Source: Bacillus carboniphilus (GTDB lineage Bacteria > Bacillota > Bacilli > Bacillales > JAIVKR01). Taken from it: a stretch of 64,000 nt of DNA. The notes beneath the pieces were generated by a model. That model was not told the origin of the DNA. It did not search any database and worked only from the letters and a program-made list of their open reading frames with translations. The stretch's first letter is position 1; each line of letters opens with the position of its first letter. The stretch spans positions 1,415,822 to 1,479,821 of the forward strand of contig NZ_CP129013.1 of assembly GCF_020524035.2 (NCBI RefSeq). The letters are read 5' to 3'. The position numbers were made by a program, and so were the translations under genes. Below, piece after piece: positions 1-9,044 of the stretch.

Positions 1-13
1 ATGGTTGCAACCG

Positions 14-42
14 ATGACAATTTCATTAAGGTTTTATATAAT
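14..42 (+). promoter_or_regulatory. SigmaA-type promoter of yqhL
   Basis: A -35-like ATGACA (14-19) is followed after 17 bases by a perfect TATAAT (37-42), about 75 bases before the yqhL start. No other gene lies between. The assignment rests on consensus match only. Confidence 0.55.
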
Positions 43-115
43 AGAACGTGGGCTTTAACATTTGACTTAAAAAATACCACTTAACATACATTACTGTAAG
101 GAGCGAAATGATTCA

Positions 116-493
116 ATGGAAATTTTATTAATACTTGTTGGTGCTTTACTCATTTATTTACTTGGAACTTTTCTATACCAAAGAAGACTCCTAAAAAGAC
201 TTACACAAGAGGAATTTATTGAAGGCTATCGTAAAGCACAGCTCATTGATGTTAGAGAGCCGAACGAATATAAAGCGGGGCATATTTTAGGTGCAAGAAA
301 TATACCAATGTCTCAATTACGTCAACGTTATCAAGAAATCCGCCCGGATCAACCTGTCTACTTATATTGCCAAAATACGACTCGTAGCGGAAGAGCTGCG
401 CAAATGCTTCGTAAAAAAGGCATTAAAGACTTGTATACATTAAAAGGCGGATTTAGATCGTGGACAGGGAAGGTTAAATTCCCTAAGAAATAA
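116..493 (+). CDS. yqhL: Membrane-anchored rhodanese-like protein YqhL
   Basis: A 125-residue single-domain rhodanese. Residues 1-20 form an N-terminal membrane anchor, so the domain should face the cytoplasm at the membrane. The domain starts near residue 30, with the typical IDVREPNEY segment at 44-52. The active-site loop is YCQNTTRSGRA with Cys85 as the sulfur-carrying residue and Arg90 closing the CxxxxR loop, so the catalytic loop looks intact. The family moves sulfane sulfur; the physiological acceptor is not known. The gene sits convergent to the gcv operon as in Bacillus subtilis, and a ribosome site (AAGGAG) precedes the ATG. Length is normal. Confidence 0.88.
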   Translation: MEILLILVGALLIYLLGTFLYQRRLLKRLTQEEFIEGYRKAQLIDVREPNEYKAGHILGARNIPMSQLRQRYQEIRPDQPVYLYCQNTTRSGRAAQMLRKKGIKDLYTLKGGFRSWTGKVKFPKK

Positions 494-528
494 CATAGCT
501 AAAATTCAATTTTCTATTGAAAACACAA

Positions 529-567
529 AGCTCTGTAGAAGGATGCTTTTATCCCTTTTACAGAGCC
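529..567. terminator. Hairpin after yqhL
   Basis: Arms GCTCTGTA and TACAGAGC enclose a further short pairing. No clear T run follows on the plus strand, while the minus strand reads into TTTGTGTTTTC, so it may act on either strand or be a weak terminator for yqhL. Confidence 0.45.
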
Positions 568-1062
568 GCCTAAAAACACATGCAATGGTCACAACCTTTA
601 TTCTATTACACTTCTCACTCTAACTTAAAGAATTAAATACAACTAGCACTTGTGGACTACTACCTATACTAAATGTTTGGAACGCTTTGAATGAAGAGAC
701 ATTAATAATAGTTAGTACATGTTATGTACTAACTTTAAAAAGGGTTCCAAACAGGCGCTAATAATTAAAAATAGACAGGTAAGAGCACAAGGCCAAAAAC
801 CACTCCGTTTTATATCATCTTTCACTTTTTACATCTCACTACATTTTCCTTCTACTTTTGCAAACTCCACAAATCTCAGGTGGAACAGACGTATTACATT
901 TATTATTTTTAAAGAAATTATCATCATCATCAACAATATCCACTTGGTTGTTAACGACACAGTTAGAGACAATTTGATTATTTGTTGATGACTCTTCTAA
1001 GGAGATTCCCCTCTCCTCATTGAATATAGGTAATAGTCTGATAGATGAGAGTAAAGAAGATA
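568..1062. other. Intergenic stretch with no secure gene
   Basis: About 500 bases between yqhL and the gcv terminator. A minus-strand frame (839-1096) encodes an Asp/Asn-rich peptide ending in ICGVCKSRRKM. Its only ATG lies inside the gcvPB terminator hairpin and no ribosome site is visible, so at best it is a remnant of a coat-like small protein. A strong palindrome at 711-733 is listed separately. Confidence 0.4.
711..733. promoter_or_regulatory. Perfect 10-bp inverted repeat, possible operator
   Basis: GTTAGTACAT and ATGTACTAAC are exact reverse complements separated by GTT. It has GC-poor arms and no T run, so it resembles a dimeric repressor site (GntR-like spacing) more than a terminator. 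No gene that it would control can be named. Confidence 0.35.
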
Positions 1063-1100
1063 TAAAAAACCCCTTGTATGAAAAACATTCACACAAAGGG
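1063..1100 (-). terminator. Terminator of the gcv operon
   Basis: On the minus strand CCCTTTGTGTGAA pairs with TTCATACAAGGGG and is followed by six T. It begins 14 bases after the gcvPB stop. Confidence 0.85.
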
Positions 1101-1114
1101 TTACTTTCTTATTC

Positions 1115-2574
1115 TTACTTCTTTTGATATCTTAACACTGGCTTTCTTGCTGCTTTCGTTTCATCTAAACGTTTTATCACAGTTGTATAAGGAGCTTCCT
1201 GAACAACTTCTGGGGATTCCTCTACTTCCTTAGCAATTTGAATCATCACATCAATAAACTCATCTAACGTCTCCTTTGATTCGGTTTCCGTAGGTTCGAT
1301 CATCATACATTCCTCGACGTTTAGTGGGAAATAGATGGTCGGCGGATGAAAGCCAAAATCCAGGAGTCGTTTAGCAATATCAAGTGTTCGTACTCCAAGC
1401 TTTTTCTGCCTTCTCCCTGATAGGACGAATTCATGCTTACAATGCTGATCATACGGTAAATCGTAGTAAGGAGCTAGCTTTCTCATCATGTAGTTAGCAT
1501 TTAAAACTGCGTTTTCCGTAACAGCCTTTAAGCCATCAGGCCCCATTGAACGGATATACGTATACGCCCTGACATTAATACCAAAATTACCATAATAAGG
1601 TTTCACCCGTCCAATTGAGTCAGGACGGTCATAATCAAACATGAATTGATCATCTTTTTTCACCAATACTGGCTTTGGCAAAAATGATCTTAAATCTTCT
1701 TTTACACCAACAGGTCCCGATCCGGGTCCCCCACCACCGTGCGGACCAGTAAAGGTTTTATGAAGGTTTAAATGGACAACATCAAAACCCATATCTCCTG
1801 GTCTTGCCTTACTTAACACAGCGTTCAAATTAGCACCATCATAGTATAGTTTTCCGCCAGCCTCGTGTACGATATTTGCCATTTCGACAATCTCTCGTTC
1901 GAATAATCCTAAAGTATTTGGGTTTGTTAACATTAAAGCAGCTGTATCCTCACCGACGACCCGCTTTAAATCTTCTAAGTCTACAAGACCATTTCCTCCT
2001 GATTTCACCGTTACGGTTTCAAACCCTGCTACGGTTGCTGAAGCGGGATTGGTTCCATGAGTGAATCAGGAATAATCACCTTCGTTCTTTTCGTATCACC
2101 ATTAGCTTCATGGAATGCCCGAATAATCATTAAGCCCGTCCATTCACCATGTGCCCCAGCAGCAGGTTGAAGCGTAACTTCATCCATCCCTGTAATCTCT
2201 TGTAAATGAACTTGGAGATCGTACATAAGCTCAAGTGAACCTTGTACCGTCTCTTCTTCTTGCAACGGATGAATAGAAGAAAAGCCTGGTATTCTAGCAA
2301 TATGCTCGTTGATTTTTGGGTTGTATTTCATCGTACAAGATCCAAGTGGATAAAAGCCTGAATCAACCCCGTGATTTCGTTTCGATAAAGCAGTATAATG
2401 ACGCATTATATCAAGCTCAGATACTTCTGGTAAGCTTGCAGGCTCTTTTCGTATAAATTGATTAGGGAGAACGTCGCTAAGGTCAACTGTTTCAACATCT
2501 AACTCAGGTAAACTATATCCTATACGACCTGGCTTACTCACTTCAAAGATCAGCGATTGTTGTTGGTTATTCAT
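1115..2574 (-). CDS. gcvPB: Glycine dehydrogenase (decarboxylating) subunit 2, frameshifted in this sequence
   Basis: The PLP-binding half of the glycine cleavage P-protein. It decarboxylates glycine and passes the aminomethyl group to lipoylated GcvH, working with GcvPA. The PLP lysine segment [14 protein letters not shown] and the glycine-rich stretch after it are present. The reading frame breaks near 2061. The N-terminal 176 or so codons run to IPDS and then shift, where the family reads IPDSAHGTNPA. Adding one base (TCAGCTCATGG in place of TCACTCATGG) restores a continuous protein of about 486 residues, the expected size. Start at ATG 2574, overlapping the gcvPA end by 8 bases. All else is well conserved, so a sequencing error is likelier than decay. 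Confidence 0.88.
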
Positions 2575-3913
2575 GACGATCCCCCATTTCTTTTAAAAAT
2601 TCACTAATTTGTTCCTTCGTCCGTTGCTCCGTAACAGCGATAAGCATATGGTTTTCTAACTCTGGATAATCACGTCCAAGATCATATCCACCGATCCAAC
2701 CTTTCTTAATCAATTTTTGATTGACTTTTTTAATAGAAGAAGGAAGTTTGACAACAAACTCGTTAAACATCGGGCCAGAGTAAACAACGTTTAACCCTAT
2801 CTTTTTAGCCAATGTTTTAGCGAAATGGGCTTTTTGAATATTTTGAAAGGCAATTTCCTTTACTCCTTCTTTTCCAAGCGCTGTCATCGCCACACTTGAC
2901 GCTAGTGCATTTAACGCTTGGTTAGAGCATATATTTGACGTAGCCTTGTCTCTTCTAATATGCTGCTCCCTCGCTTGTAAGGTTAACACGAAACCTCGAT
3001 TTCCTAATTCGTCAGTCGTTTCTCCAACCAGTCTACCCGGGACTTTTCTCATCAGCTTTTTAGTGACCGCAAAATACCCACAATGTGGACCACCATACTG
3101 AGCAGGAATCCCAAAAGGTTGTGTATCCCCTACTACAATATCAGCTTTAAACTCACCAGGAGGAGTCAGCGCTCCTAAAGAAAGAGGATTTGCAGAAACG
3201 ACGAATAAAGCTTTTTTACTATGAACAATCGACTCAATCTCATCAAGTCTTTCTATTTGACCAAAAAAGTTAGGGTATTGAACAATAACAGCTGCTACAT
3301 CGTCATCCATTTCTTTTTCTAGATGGTTTTGATCGGTAACCCCATTATCATGAGATATCTCAATCACTTCAATATTTTGCCCTTTTGCATACGTAGACAA
3401 AACGGCTCTTGATTCTGGATGAACCACTTTTGAGACAAGGACTTTTTTCTTTTTCGTATGACCAGCTGCCAGCATAGCTGCTTCTGCTAATGAAGTTCCT
3501 CCATCATACATGGAGGAGTTGGCAATATCCATCCCTGTAAGCTCACAAACCATCGTTTGAAATTCAAATATAGCTTGAAGCTCCCCTTGAGATATTTCAG
3601 GCTGATAAGGAGTATAAGCTGTGTAAAATTCCGAACGAGATAACACATGATCCACTATGACAGGAGTATAATGATCGTAAACTCCAGCACCCAAAAAGGA
3701 AGGGTGCGTGCGTAAGTCTTTATTTTTTCCCGCAAGTTTTGTTAACTCTTTTACTAATTCCGTTTCTGACTTTGCTTTTTTAATATTGTATGGTCCTGTA
3801 TAGCGAACGTCTTCAGGTATATCCGCAAACAATTCGTCTATATATTCGATGCCTATTTCTTTTAACATGTCCTGTTGGTCTTGCTCTGTCATTGGTAAGT
3901 AACGATGCTTCAT
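2567..3913 (-). CDS. gcvPA: Glycine dehydrogenase (decarboxylating) subunit 1
   Basis: The 448-residue partner subunit of the two-part P-protein found in Bacilli. It has the aminotransferase-like fold, lacks the PLP lysine, and forms the active site together with GcvPB. Family segments visible include [12 protein letters not shown] near residue 75, [14 protein letters not shown] near 98 and GGPHCGYFA near 270. The length is typical and the frame is unbroken. It lies 11 bases after gcvT and overlaps gcvPB, so the three are translated as one unit under the glycine riboswitch upstream of gcvT. Confidence 0.93.
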   Translation of the reverse strand: MKHRYLPMTEQDQQDMLKEIGIEYIDELFADIPEDVRYTGPYNIKKAKSETELVKELTKLAGKNKDLRTHPSFLGAGVYDHYTPVIVDHVLSRSEFYTAYTPYQPEISQGELQAIFEFQTMVCELTGMDIANSSMYDGGTSLAEAAMLAAGHTKKKKVLVSKVVHPESRAVLSTYAKGQNIEVIEISHDNGVTDQNHLEKEMDDDVAAVIVQYPNFFGQIERLDEIESIVHSKKALFVVSANPLSLGALTPPGEFKADIVVGDTQPFGIPAQYGGPHCGYFAVTKKLMRKVPGRLVGETTDELGNRGFVLTLQAREQHIRRDKATSNICSNQALNALASSVAMTALGKEGVKEIAFQNIQKAHFAKTLAKKIGLNVVYSGPMFNEFVVKLPSSIKKVNQKLIKKGWIGGYDLGRDYPELENHMLIAVTEQRTKEQISEFLKEMGDRHE

Positions 3914-3924
3914 GATCCTTCCCC

Positions 3925-5013
3925 CTATGTGCGCTTATAAAAAGGTGTTTTGACAACAACCGCTTTTACTCGTTTTTTTCTTATCTCTACTTCTAGCTCT
4001 TGACCAAGGTCCGTGAATTCTTTTTCTAAAATTGCCAAACCTACATTTTTTCCTAAGGTAGGAGATTGCGTTCCAGAGGTCACTTCTCCTGCTAGATGAT
4101 TATCCACCCAAACACTGTAGCCATGGCGAGGGATTCCTTTCCCTACCATTTCAATTCCTACTAATTTTCTTGGAGGACCTTCTTTCTTTTGCTTTTTCAA
4201 CACTTCTTGACCAATGAATGCAATTGATTTATCTACCTTTACCGCAAAACCAATCCCTGCTTCAATCGGAGAAATGATTTTTGACAACTCTTGCCCGTAA
4301 AGGGCTAAATTCGCTTCAAAACGAAGCGTATCTCTCGCCCCTAAACCACATGGAACCACATGTTCATTTTGTAATAGATCTTTCCATAGAGCAGGTGCAT
4401 CCTCTGCTGCACAATAGATTTCAAAACCATCTTCCCCTGTGTAACCCGTTCGAGAGACTAGCGCATCGATTCCATTTAGACAAATGTTCTCAAAAAAATG
4501 AAAAAACTTAATAGTAGATAAATTTGTATCGGTAAAAGATTGTAATACCTCATTGGCAAGTGGACCTTGCAAAGCTAGCTGAGCCATATGATTAGATACA
4601 TTCGTAATCTCAACGTTTTCTTCCCTATGCTCGTTTAACCATTGAAGATCCTGTTCAATATTAGCCGCATTTACGACAAGGAGATAATCTGTTTTTGATT
4701 TTCGATAAACTAACAAATCATCAACTGTTCCTCCATCTTCGTAACACATAGCCGTATAAAGAGCCTTGCCATCTTTAAGCTTACTCATATCATTAGTCAT
4801 TACTTTTTGCAAGAAGAGAAGGCTTCCTTCCCCTTTGACTTCAAATTCACCCATATGGGAAACATCAAACAATCCAACTTTCTCTCTAACAGCGCGATGT
4901 TCTTCTTTAATAGATGAAAATTGTACTGGTAACTCCCATCCGCCAAAATCAATCATTTTTCCACCTGATTCCTTACAAACAGAAAAAAGTGGTGTTCTTT
5001 TAAGTTGTGCCAT
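3925..5013 (-). CDS. gcvT: Glycine cleavage system T-protein (aminomethyltransferase)
   Basis: Transfers the methylene group from aminomethyl-GcvH to tetrahydrofolate and releases ammonia. The N-terminal [10 protein letters not shown]-type folate domain and the [12 protein letters not shown] segment are present, and the total of 362 residues is normal. I place the start at ATG 5013 (MAQLKRTP) because GGGGGAAG sits just upstream. The earlier ATG at 5040 would begin at the T run of the riboswitch terminator. First gene of the gcvT-gcvPA-gcvPB operon, controlled by the tandem glycine riboswitch at 5099-5262. Confidence 0.94.
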   Translation of the reverse strand: MAQLKRTPLFSVCKESGGKMIDFGGWELPVQFSSIKEEHRAVREKVGLFDVSHMGEFEVKGEGSLLFLQKVMTNDMSKLKDGKALYTAMCYEDGGTVDDLLVYRKSKTDYLLVVNAANIEQDLQWLNEHREENVEITNVSNHMAQLALQGPLANEVLQSFTDTNLSTIKFFHFFENICLNGIDALVSRTGYTGEDGFEIYCAAEDAPALWKDLLQNEHVVPCGLGARDTLRFEANLALYGQELSKIISPIEAGIGFAVKVDKSIAFIGQEVLKKQKKEGPPRKLVGIEMVGKGIPRHGYSVWVDNHLAGEVTSGTQSPTLGKNVGLAILEKEFTDLGQELEVEIRKKRVKAVVVKTPFYKRT

Positions 5014-5040
5014 TCTACTTCCCCCTTTTTTAAACATCAA

Positions 5041-5098
5041 AAAACAGAGACTAAAACAAACATACTGTTTTAAACAGCATGTGTTTTAAGTCTCTGTC
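5041..5098 (-). terminator. Expression-platform terminator of the glycine riboswitch
   Basis: CAGAGAC and GTCTCTG arms enclose a long inner hairpin around ACATGCTGTTTAAAACAG, followed on the minus strand by a T run directly before gcvT. Glycine binding would prevent its formation. Confidence 0.8.
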
Positions 5099-5262
5099 CC
5101 TTCACCTGAAAGTTTAATCCCCTTTGGTGGTTTGACTAGCAAACACTCTCCAGAGCCGCGTCAAACAAGAGTCTTTTTGCCTGAGAGATTCACAAACGCT
5201 TGCTCCTTCGGCGTCCCGCAATATAAAAGGCCCTCTCCCCTTGCTATCATTCGCACATATTC
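5099..5262 (-). ncRNA. Tandem glycine riboswitch upstream of gcvT
   Basis: Reading the minus strand, two glycine aptamers follow one another. The first has GGGGAGAG, GCCGAAGGAGCAAGC and TCTCAGGCAAAAAGAC; the second has CTGGAGAG, CACCAAAGGGG and TTTCAGGTGAAGGGACAG. These are the conserved glycine-riboswitch blocks. The position immediately 5' of gcvT with a terminator between is the standard ON-switch arrangement, which turns on glycine breakdown when glycine is plentiful. Confidence 0.93.
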
Positions 5263-5306
5263 ATAACAACATTGGATAAAATAACGTTTAACATATTTCT
5301 TCGTCC

Positions 5307-5335
5307 ATCGTACCACTTTTCAATTTAATCATCAA
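5307..5335 (-). promoter_or_regulatory. SigmaA-type promoter of the gcv operon
   Basis: TTGATG (5330-5335, minus strand) and TACGAT (5307-5312) are 17 bases apart, placing the transcription start about 40 bases before the riboswitch. Confidence 0.6.
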
Positions 5336-5453
5336 TTATTATTTTCCTTAATAAAAATTATCATTCAATTATAAACGTACGCCTTTATCTATTTATATTT
5401 CCAAATAACAACAAAAATAACGATGTATATTCGCAAAAAACGGAGGGTTTAAG

Positions 5454-7127
5454 GTGAATAAGATCCGAATATCATTCGATCAAGATTGGAACGAAGAATT
5501 TTCAAAAAGATTAGATGAGGATGGCCCTTGGTCAAACTGGGAGTTATTTAATCTATCCTTTAAAATAGGAAACCATGTCTTAATACCTTCCTTTAACGGC
5601 CTTCAAGCTCCTAAATATTTATCTCAATTTACTCCTCTAGAGCATCAGCTTAAAGTGGCAGAGAGGGTAGTCGAAGAGATGCATGGAAAAGCCATATTAG
5701 CAGATGAGGTTGGTTTAGGAAAAACGATTGAAGCTGGGCTTATCTTAAAAGAGTATATGATAAGAGGACTAGTTAAGAAAGCTCTTATACTTGTACCTGC
5801 TTCGTTAGTATCTCAATGGACAAAGGAGTTATTGAGTAAATTTCACATTCCTGCTGTAGAACAAAAAAAATCTTATGTATGGGACCAGTGTGACATTGTC
5901 GTCTCCTCTTTAGATACGGCAAAAAGAAGCCCTCATAAAGAGATAATTTACAAACAAGATTACGATATTGTCATTATTGATGAAGCACACAAATTAAAAA
6001 ACAATAAAACAAAAAACTATCAGTTTGTCGTAAATTTAAAGAAGAAATATTGTTTACTACTTACCGCAACTCCTGTCCATAACAGAGTAGAAGAAATATT
6101 TAATCTTGTCTCCTTGTTAAAACCAGGTCACTTAGGAAGTGAACAAACTTTTTCTAAAGTGTTCTCAGCAAAAGAACGAACAGTGAAAGAAGACGATCAA
6201 TTGAAAGAACTCATAAATAAAGTAATGATTCGCAATCGTAGAAGTGACACTGGTGTTAAGTGGACTAACAGACATGTCGAAACCACTTGGATCACCTTTT
6301 CCCCATCTGAAGTTGCTTTATATGATGCCATCAATTCTGTACGACATGAATTTAAACAAACGAGCACCTTTTCCCTCATCACTTTGCAAAGGGAAGCCTG
6401 TTCAAGTCGGGAAGCTGTTTACATGACCTTAAAAAAAATGCTTGATAAAAAAGAGAAGGAAGCTCTACCACTGCCAATCACGACAATTGAACACTTACTT
6501 ACAGTAATTGATCAAGTTTCTCAAAATTCAAAAGCAATTAAAACATTAGAACTCATAAAAAAAATAAATGATAAAGTGATTATCTTTACCGAGTACCATG
6601 CGACTCAATTTTATTTACAATGGTTTTTAAAGCAACACGGAATTACTTCTGTTCCTTTTCGTGGAGGATTTAAACGAGGAAAGAAAGACTGGATGAAGGA
6701 GTTATTTAAAAACCATGCTCAAGTGTTAATTGCAACCGAAGCAGGAGGAGAAGGAATCAATCTGCAATTTTGCCATCATATTATTAATTACGATTTGCCA
6801 TGGAATCCTATGCGTGTTGAACAAAGAATCGGAAGAATCCATCGTTTTGGCCAAGAGCATGATGTCCACATTTACAATATGGCAACGAAAAATACAATTG
6901 AAGAGCATATTTTAACCCTTTTGTATGAAAAGATTCATCTTTTTAGACGTGTCGTTGGTGAACTTGACCATATTTTAAAAAAAATTGACGTAAATGAGTT
7001 CGAAAATCATTTAAAAGATATTGTCACTTCTTCAAAGTCAGAAGGGGAACTTAAAGTGAAAGTAGACAACCTTTCAGCAATCGTATTTCAAAACGAGGAC
7101 CAAGAATTTAAGGAGGCTAATCTATGA
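5454..7127 (+). CDS. yqhH: SNF2-family DEAD/DEAH helicase YqhH
   Basis: A 557-residue SWI2/SNF2-type ATPase. The Walker A region LADEVGLGKTIEAG lies at residues 82-95, the DEAH box (IIDEAHKLKN) near 175, and the C-terminal helicase domain with RVEQRIGRIHRFGQ near 460. Family members translocate on duplex DNA and remodel DNA-protein complexes; this protein's substrate is unknown. The start is GTG 5454, preceded by GGAGGG. It overlaps yqhG by four bases (ATGA), so the two are translationally coupled, as in Bacillus subtilis where they also separate gcvT from sinI. Confidence 0.88.
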   Translation: MNKIRISFDQDWNEEFSKRLDEDGPWSNWELFNLSFKIGNHVLIPSFNGLQAPKYLSQFTPLEHQLKVAERVVEEMHGKAILADEVGLGKTIEAGLILKEYMIRGLVKKALILVPASLVSQWTKELLSKFHIPAVEQKKSYVWDQCDIVVSSLDTAKRSPHKEIIYKQDYDIVIIDEAHKLKNNKTKNYQFVVNLKKKYCLLLTATPVHNRVEEIFNLVSLLKPGHLGSEQTFSKVFSAKERTVKEDDQLKELINKVMIRNRRSDTGVKWTNRHVETTWITFSPSEVALYDAINSVRHEFKQTSTFSLITLQREACSSREAVYMTLKKMLDKKEKEALPLPITTIEHLLTVIDQVSQNSKAIKTLELIKKINDKVIIFTEYHATQFYLQWFLKQHGITSVPFRGGFKRGKKDWMKELFKNHAQVLIATEAGGEGINLQFCHHIINYDLPWNPMRVEQRIGRIHRFGQEHDVHIYNMATKNTIEEHILTLLYEKIHLFRRVVGELDHILKKIDVNEFENHLKDIVTSSKSEGELKVKVDNLSAIVFQNEDQEFKEANL

Positions 7128-7927
7128 AACAAACTGAAATTCACCAATATCTTCTGCAATTTTTTAAAGCTAATGATTGTAACGTTATTGAACAAACGGA
7201 CGGCTCTTTAGCTGTGCAGCTTACAATAGATATGGATAAGCAACTAATGAACCGCCCTTTTTATTGGCACTACGTTGAAAAAACGGGAGGAGTCCCGCAA
7301 CCAAAAAAATTAATATTAAAGACGAATCATCAAAATGAGGATGGGGAACTAATCCATTTCGGTTCTCCAAGACTAGAGCAAATGTTTAATGCAACGAAAC
7401 AGCTTGGTAGATACATTCGTATGTATGAGACAATACAAAATAAACATGAAAACATTCCTCTTCAACCGTGGTTAAATGTCAATGTAGTCATTTCATATAT
7501 TTGCGACAAAAAAAAACAACGAAGTCTTTCACTTGGTTTAAACTTAATTAACGGAATAATAGTTGAAGAGTTCTTCAATCAACTTCATTCAATTTCCTTA
7601 ACACCAAAAATACCGAACTTTTGTTTCACGACGCCTGGATTAATCAAACCGAAAAGCGGACTTGTTCGATTACAAAAATATATAGAAGATAACTTACGAA
7701 AAGAGTCTGATACATGGGCAAAAGAGGCACTTCAAAGATGGCAACAAGATCTTTCTCTTTTGGAACATTTTTATGAAGAGGTAGATGAAAAGCCCGAGGA
7801 ATATCAAGTTGAAAAAAAATCTCTCCAGAAACTGTATGACCCTCATATTGAGGTTTCCGTTCAAAACGGAGGGATTTTTTATTTATCTGAACGGTTTCAC
7901 CAATTATTGTTTACATCTACTTCGTAA
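7124..7927 (+). CDS. yqhG: YqhG family protein
   Basis: A 267-residue soluble protein of a conserved Bacillaceae family with no established function. The N-terminal 120 residues contain NRPFYWHYVEKTGGVPQP and a PRLEQMF segment, which are typical of the family; the C-terminal third is charged and probably helical. It overlaps yqhH, so its job is probably tied to the SNF2-like helicase. No signal peptide or membrane segment. It ends before a 340-base stretch (7928-8274) in which I see no gene or clear signal. Confidence 0.8.
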   Translation: MKQTEIHQYLLQFFKANDCNVIEQTDGSLAVQLTIDMDKQLMNRPFYWHYVEKTGGVPQPKKLILKTNHQNEDGELIHFGSPRLEQMFNATKQLGRYIRMYETIQNKHENIPLQPWLNVNVVISYICDKKKQRSLSLGLNLINGIIVEEFFNQLHSISLTPKIPNFCFTTPGLIKPKSGLVRLQKYIEDNLRKESDTWAKEALQRWQQDLSLLEHFYEEVDEKPEEYQVEKKSLQKLYDPHIEVSVQNGGIFYLSERFHQLLFTSTS

Positions 7928-8274
7928 AAATAGAAATGCTAATAAACACCTATCGTTTTAATGAAATTAACAAACAATAAAACGAATTCCCTAACCTTTA
8001 TCTGACATAAAAAACCAGTATTGATATTGATCATTTTTTTACCCTACCTCATGATAAACGAACAAAGACTATTACCGGAAAAATATCCTCCATAATCGGA
8101 GATAAACTTTCAGAACTACTATTTATTCAATAGTTAAAAACACCTACTCTAATAATCACACCAATGGGGATTCACCCTAAGTTGTTTCCTTTATCATAAG
8201 ACAAATAGTCCAAAATCACACGATTTTTCAAGTGAAAAGAAGAATCACTATGACTTATTTCCCCTTTTCATTTA

Positions 8275-8281
8275 TTCGACA
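8275..8281 (-). promoter_or_regulatory. Possible Spo0A (0A) box upstream of sinI
   Basis: The minus strand reads TGTCGAA, the 0A-box core, about 20 bases upstream of the sinI -35 region. sinI is activated by phosphorylated Spo0A in Bacillus subtilis, so the position fits. Confidence 0.45.
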
Positions 8282-8297
8282 ATATTCTTCACTACTT

Positions 8298-8328
8298 TTG
8301 CTCTATATTTCTTATAATAGAAAGTACA
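8298..8328 (+). promoter_or_regulatory. Promoter of the sinI leader
   Basis: A perfect -10 TATAAT (8323-8328) has a poor -35, TTGCTC (8298-8303), 19 bases away. Long spacing with a weak -35 is typical of activator-dependent, Spo0A-stimulated promoters. The predicted start near 8335 falls just before the riboswitch P1 stem. Confidence 0.5.
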
Positions 8329-8342
8329 GGTTTATTGTTTAT

Positions 8343-8442
8343 TATTCAGTAAAAGGCAAACCGTTTGAAAGAGCGGGACGCAAAGTCTCAGATCTAAAGC
8401 TCTTGCTATGATGGCTGGACTACCTGGAATACAAACTGTATT
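8343..8442 (+). ncRNA. Probable c-di-GMP-I (GEMM-I) riboswitch in the sinI leader
   Basis: The region carries the GEMM-I signature blocks in order: AGGCAAACC, a P1b-like hairpin capped by a GAAA tetraloop (CCGTTT/GAGCGG), GGGACGCAAAG, a CTAAAG receptor-like segment, and ATGATGGCTGGACTACC. GUC(U)CAG pairs with CUGGAC to form the second helix. The closing stem P1 pairs UAUUC (8343-8347) with GAAUA (8427-8431). The 3' P1 strand can instead pair with TGTATT (8437-8442), giving a small hairpin directly before the AGGAGG of sinI. This is a plausible expression platform acting on translation. Blocks and pairings are seen in the sequence; ligand and direction of control are inferred. The related cGAMP-type GEMM variant is an alternative. 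Confidence 0.82.
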
Positions 8443-8457
8443 TTAGGAGGAGAAATC

Positions 8458-8595
8458 ATGGAACAAATTCAACAGCTAGATGAAGAATGGGTTGAACTAA
8501 TTTTATCAGCACGATCAATCGGTATGACATACGATGAAATAAAGACCTTTATTCACAATCCTCAATTTTTTCAACAACAGCTAAAAGATAAATAA
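8458..8595 (+). CDS. sinI: SinI, anti-repressor of SinR
   Basis: A 45-residue protein, too short for most gene callers. Its sequence LDEEWVELILSARSIGMTYDEIKTFIH contains the helix pair by which SinI binds the SinR oligomerisation domain and removes SinR from matrix promoters. A strong ribosome site (AGGAGG, 8445-8450) precedes ATG 8458. It sits directly upstream of sinR, as in Bacillus subtilis. What is unusual is its leader, which resembles a c-di-GMP-I riboswitch, suggesting that the anti-repressor itself is under second-messenger control. Confidence 0.92.
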   Translation: MEQIQQLDEEWVELILSARSIGMTYDEIKTFIHNPQFFQQQLKDK

Positions 8596-8680
8596 AATTT
8601 TCACAAATCGACAAACCCAACAATTTTTTATAATCCTCTAACCTCCTATGTGTTATAATAACCGAAGGCAGGTGTTTAAT

Positions 8681-8983
8681 ATGATAGGGGAACGTATACG
8701 TTATTATCGGAATGAAAAGAGACTCTCTCTCTCTGAACTCGCGGAAAGAGCAGGAGTAGCCAAATCTTATTTAAGCTCCATCGAACGAAATTTACAATCA
8801 AATCCCTCTCTTCAATTTTTAGAGAAGATTTCAGAAGTATTAAATGTTTCCGTTAACTCTTTAATTGAGGAAGAGCAGGAAGATGATCACAATTTAGATT
8901 CGGAATGGAGAGAGCTTGTCCAAGAAGCAATGAAATCTGGGAGTTTCAAAACAAGAATTCAAACAATTTTTAGAATTCAATAA
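8681..8983 (+). CDS. sinR: SinR, master repressor of biofilm matrix genes
   Basis: A 100-residue xenolog-type HTH protein (MIGERIRYYRN start). Residues 1-65 form the HTH domain with SLSELAERAGVAKSYLSSIERN, nearly identical to the SinR recognition region. The C-terminal SinI/SinR dimerisation region includes EEEQEDDHNLDSEWRELVQEA. ATG 8681 is preferred over an upstream start because AGGCAGGTG lies 8-15 bases before it and the HTH begins there. A TATAAT at 8654-8659 suggests a private sinR promoter in addition to readthrough from sinI. Likely targets in this window are the GTTCT-type inverted repeats upstream of tasA. Confidence 0.94.
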   Translation: MIGERIRYYRNEKRLSLSELAERAGVAKSYLSSIERNLQSNPSLQFLEKISEVLNVSVNSLIEEEQEDDHNLDSEWRELVQEAMKSGSFKTRIQTIFRIQ

Positions 8984-9005
8984 ATGGAAAATGAATAAAC
9001 CCCAA

Positions 9006-9044
9006 TAAAAAAGCATTAAGACCATAGTGATCTTAATGCTTTTA
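9006..9044. terminator. Bidirectional terminator between sinR and the TasA paralogue
   Basis: AAAAAGCATTAAGA and TCTTAATGCTTTT are complementary arms with an eight-base loop, and the A and T tracts make it usable from both sides. The last codons of the minus-strand gene lie inside the hairpin. Confidence 0.85.

Noticed and set aside
719-988. 89-residue plus-strand frame
   Set aside because: No ribosome site, unlikely composition, and the start lies within the palindrome at 711-733.
839-1096. 85-residue minus-strand frame with an Asp-rich middle
   Set aside because: Its only ATG is inside the gcvPB terminator and there is no ribosome site. Kept only as a possible remnant.
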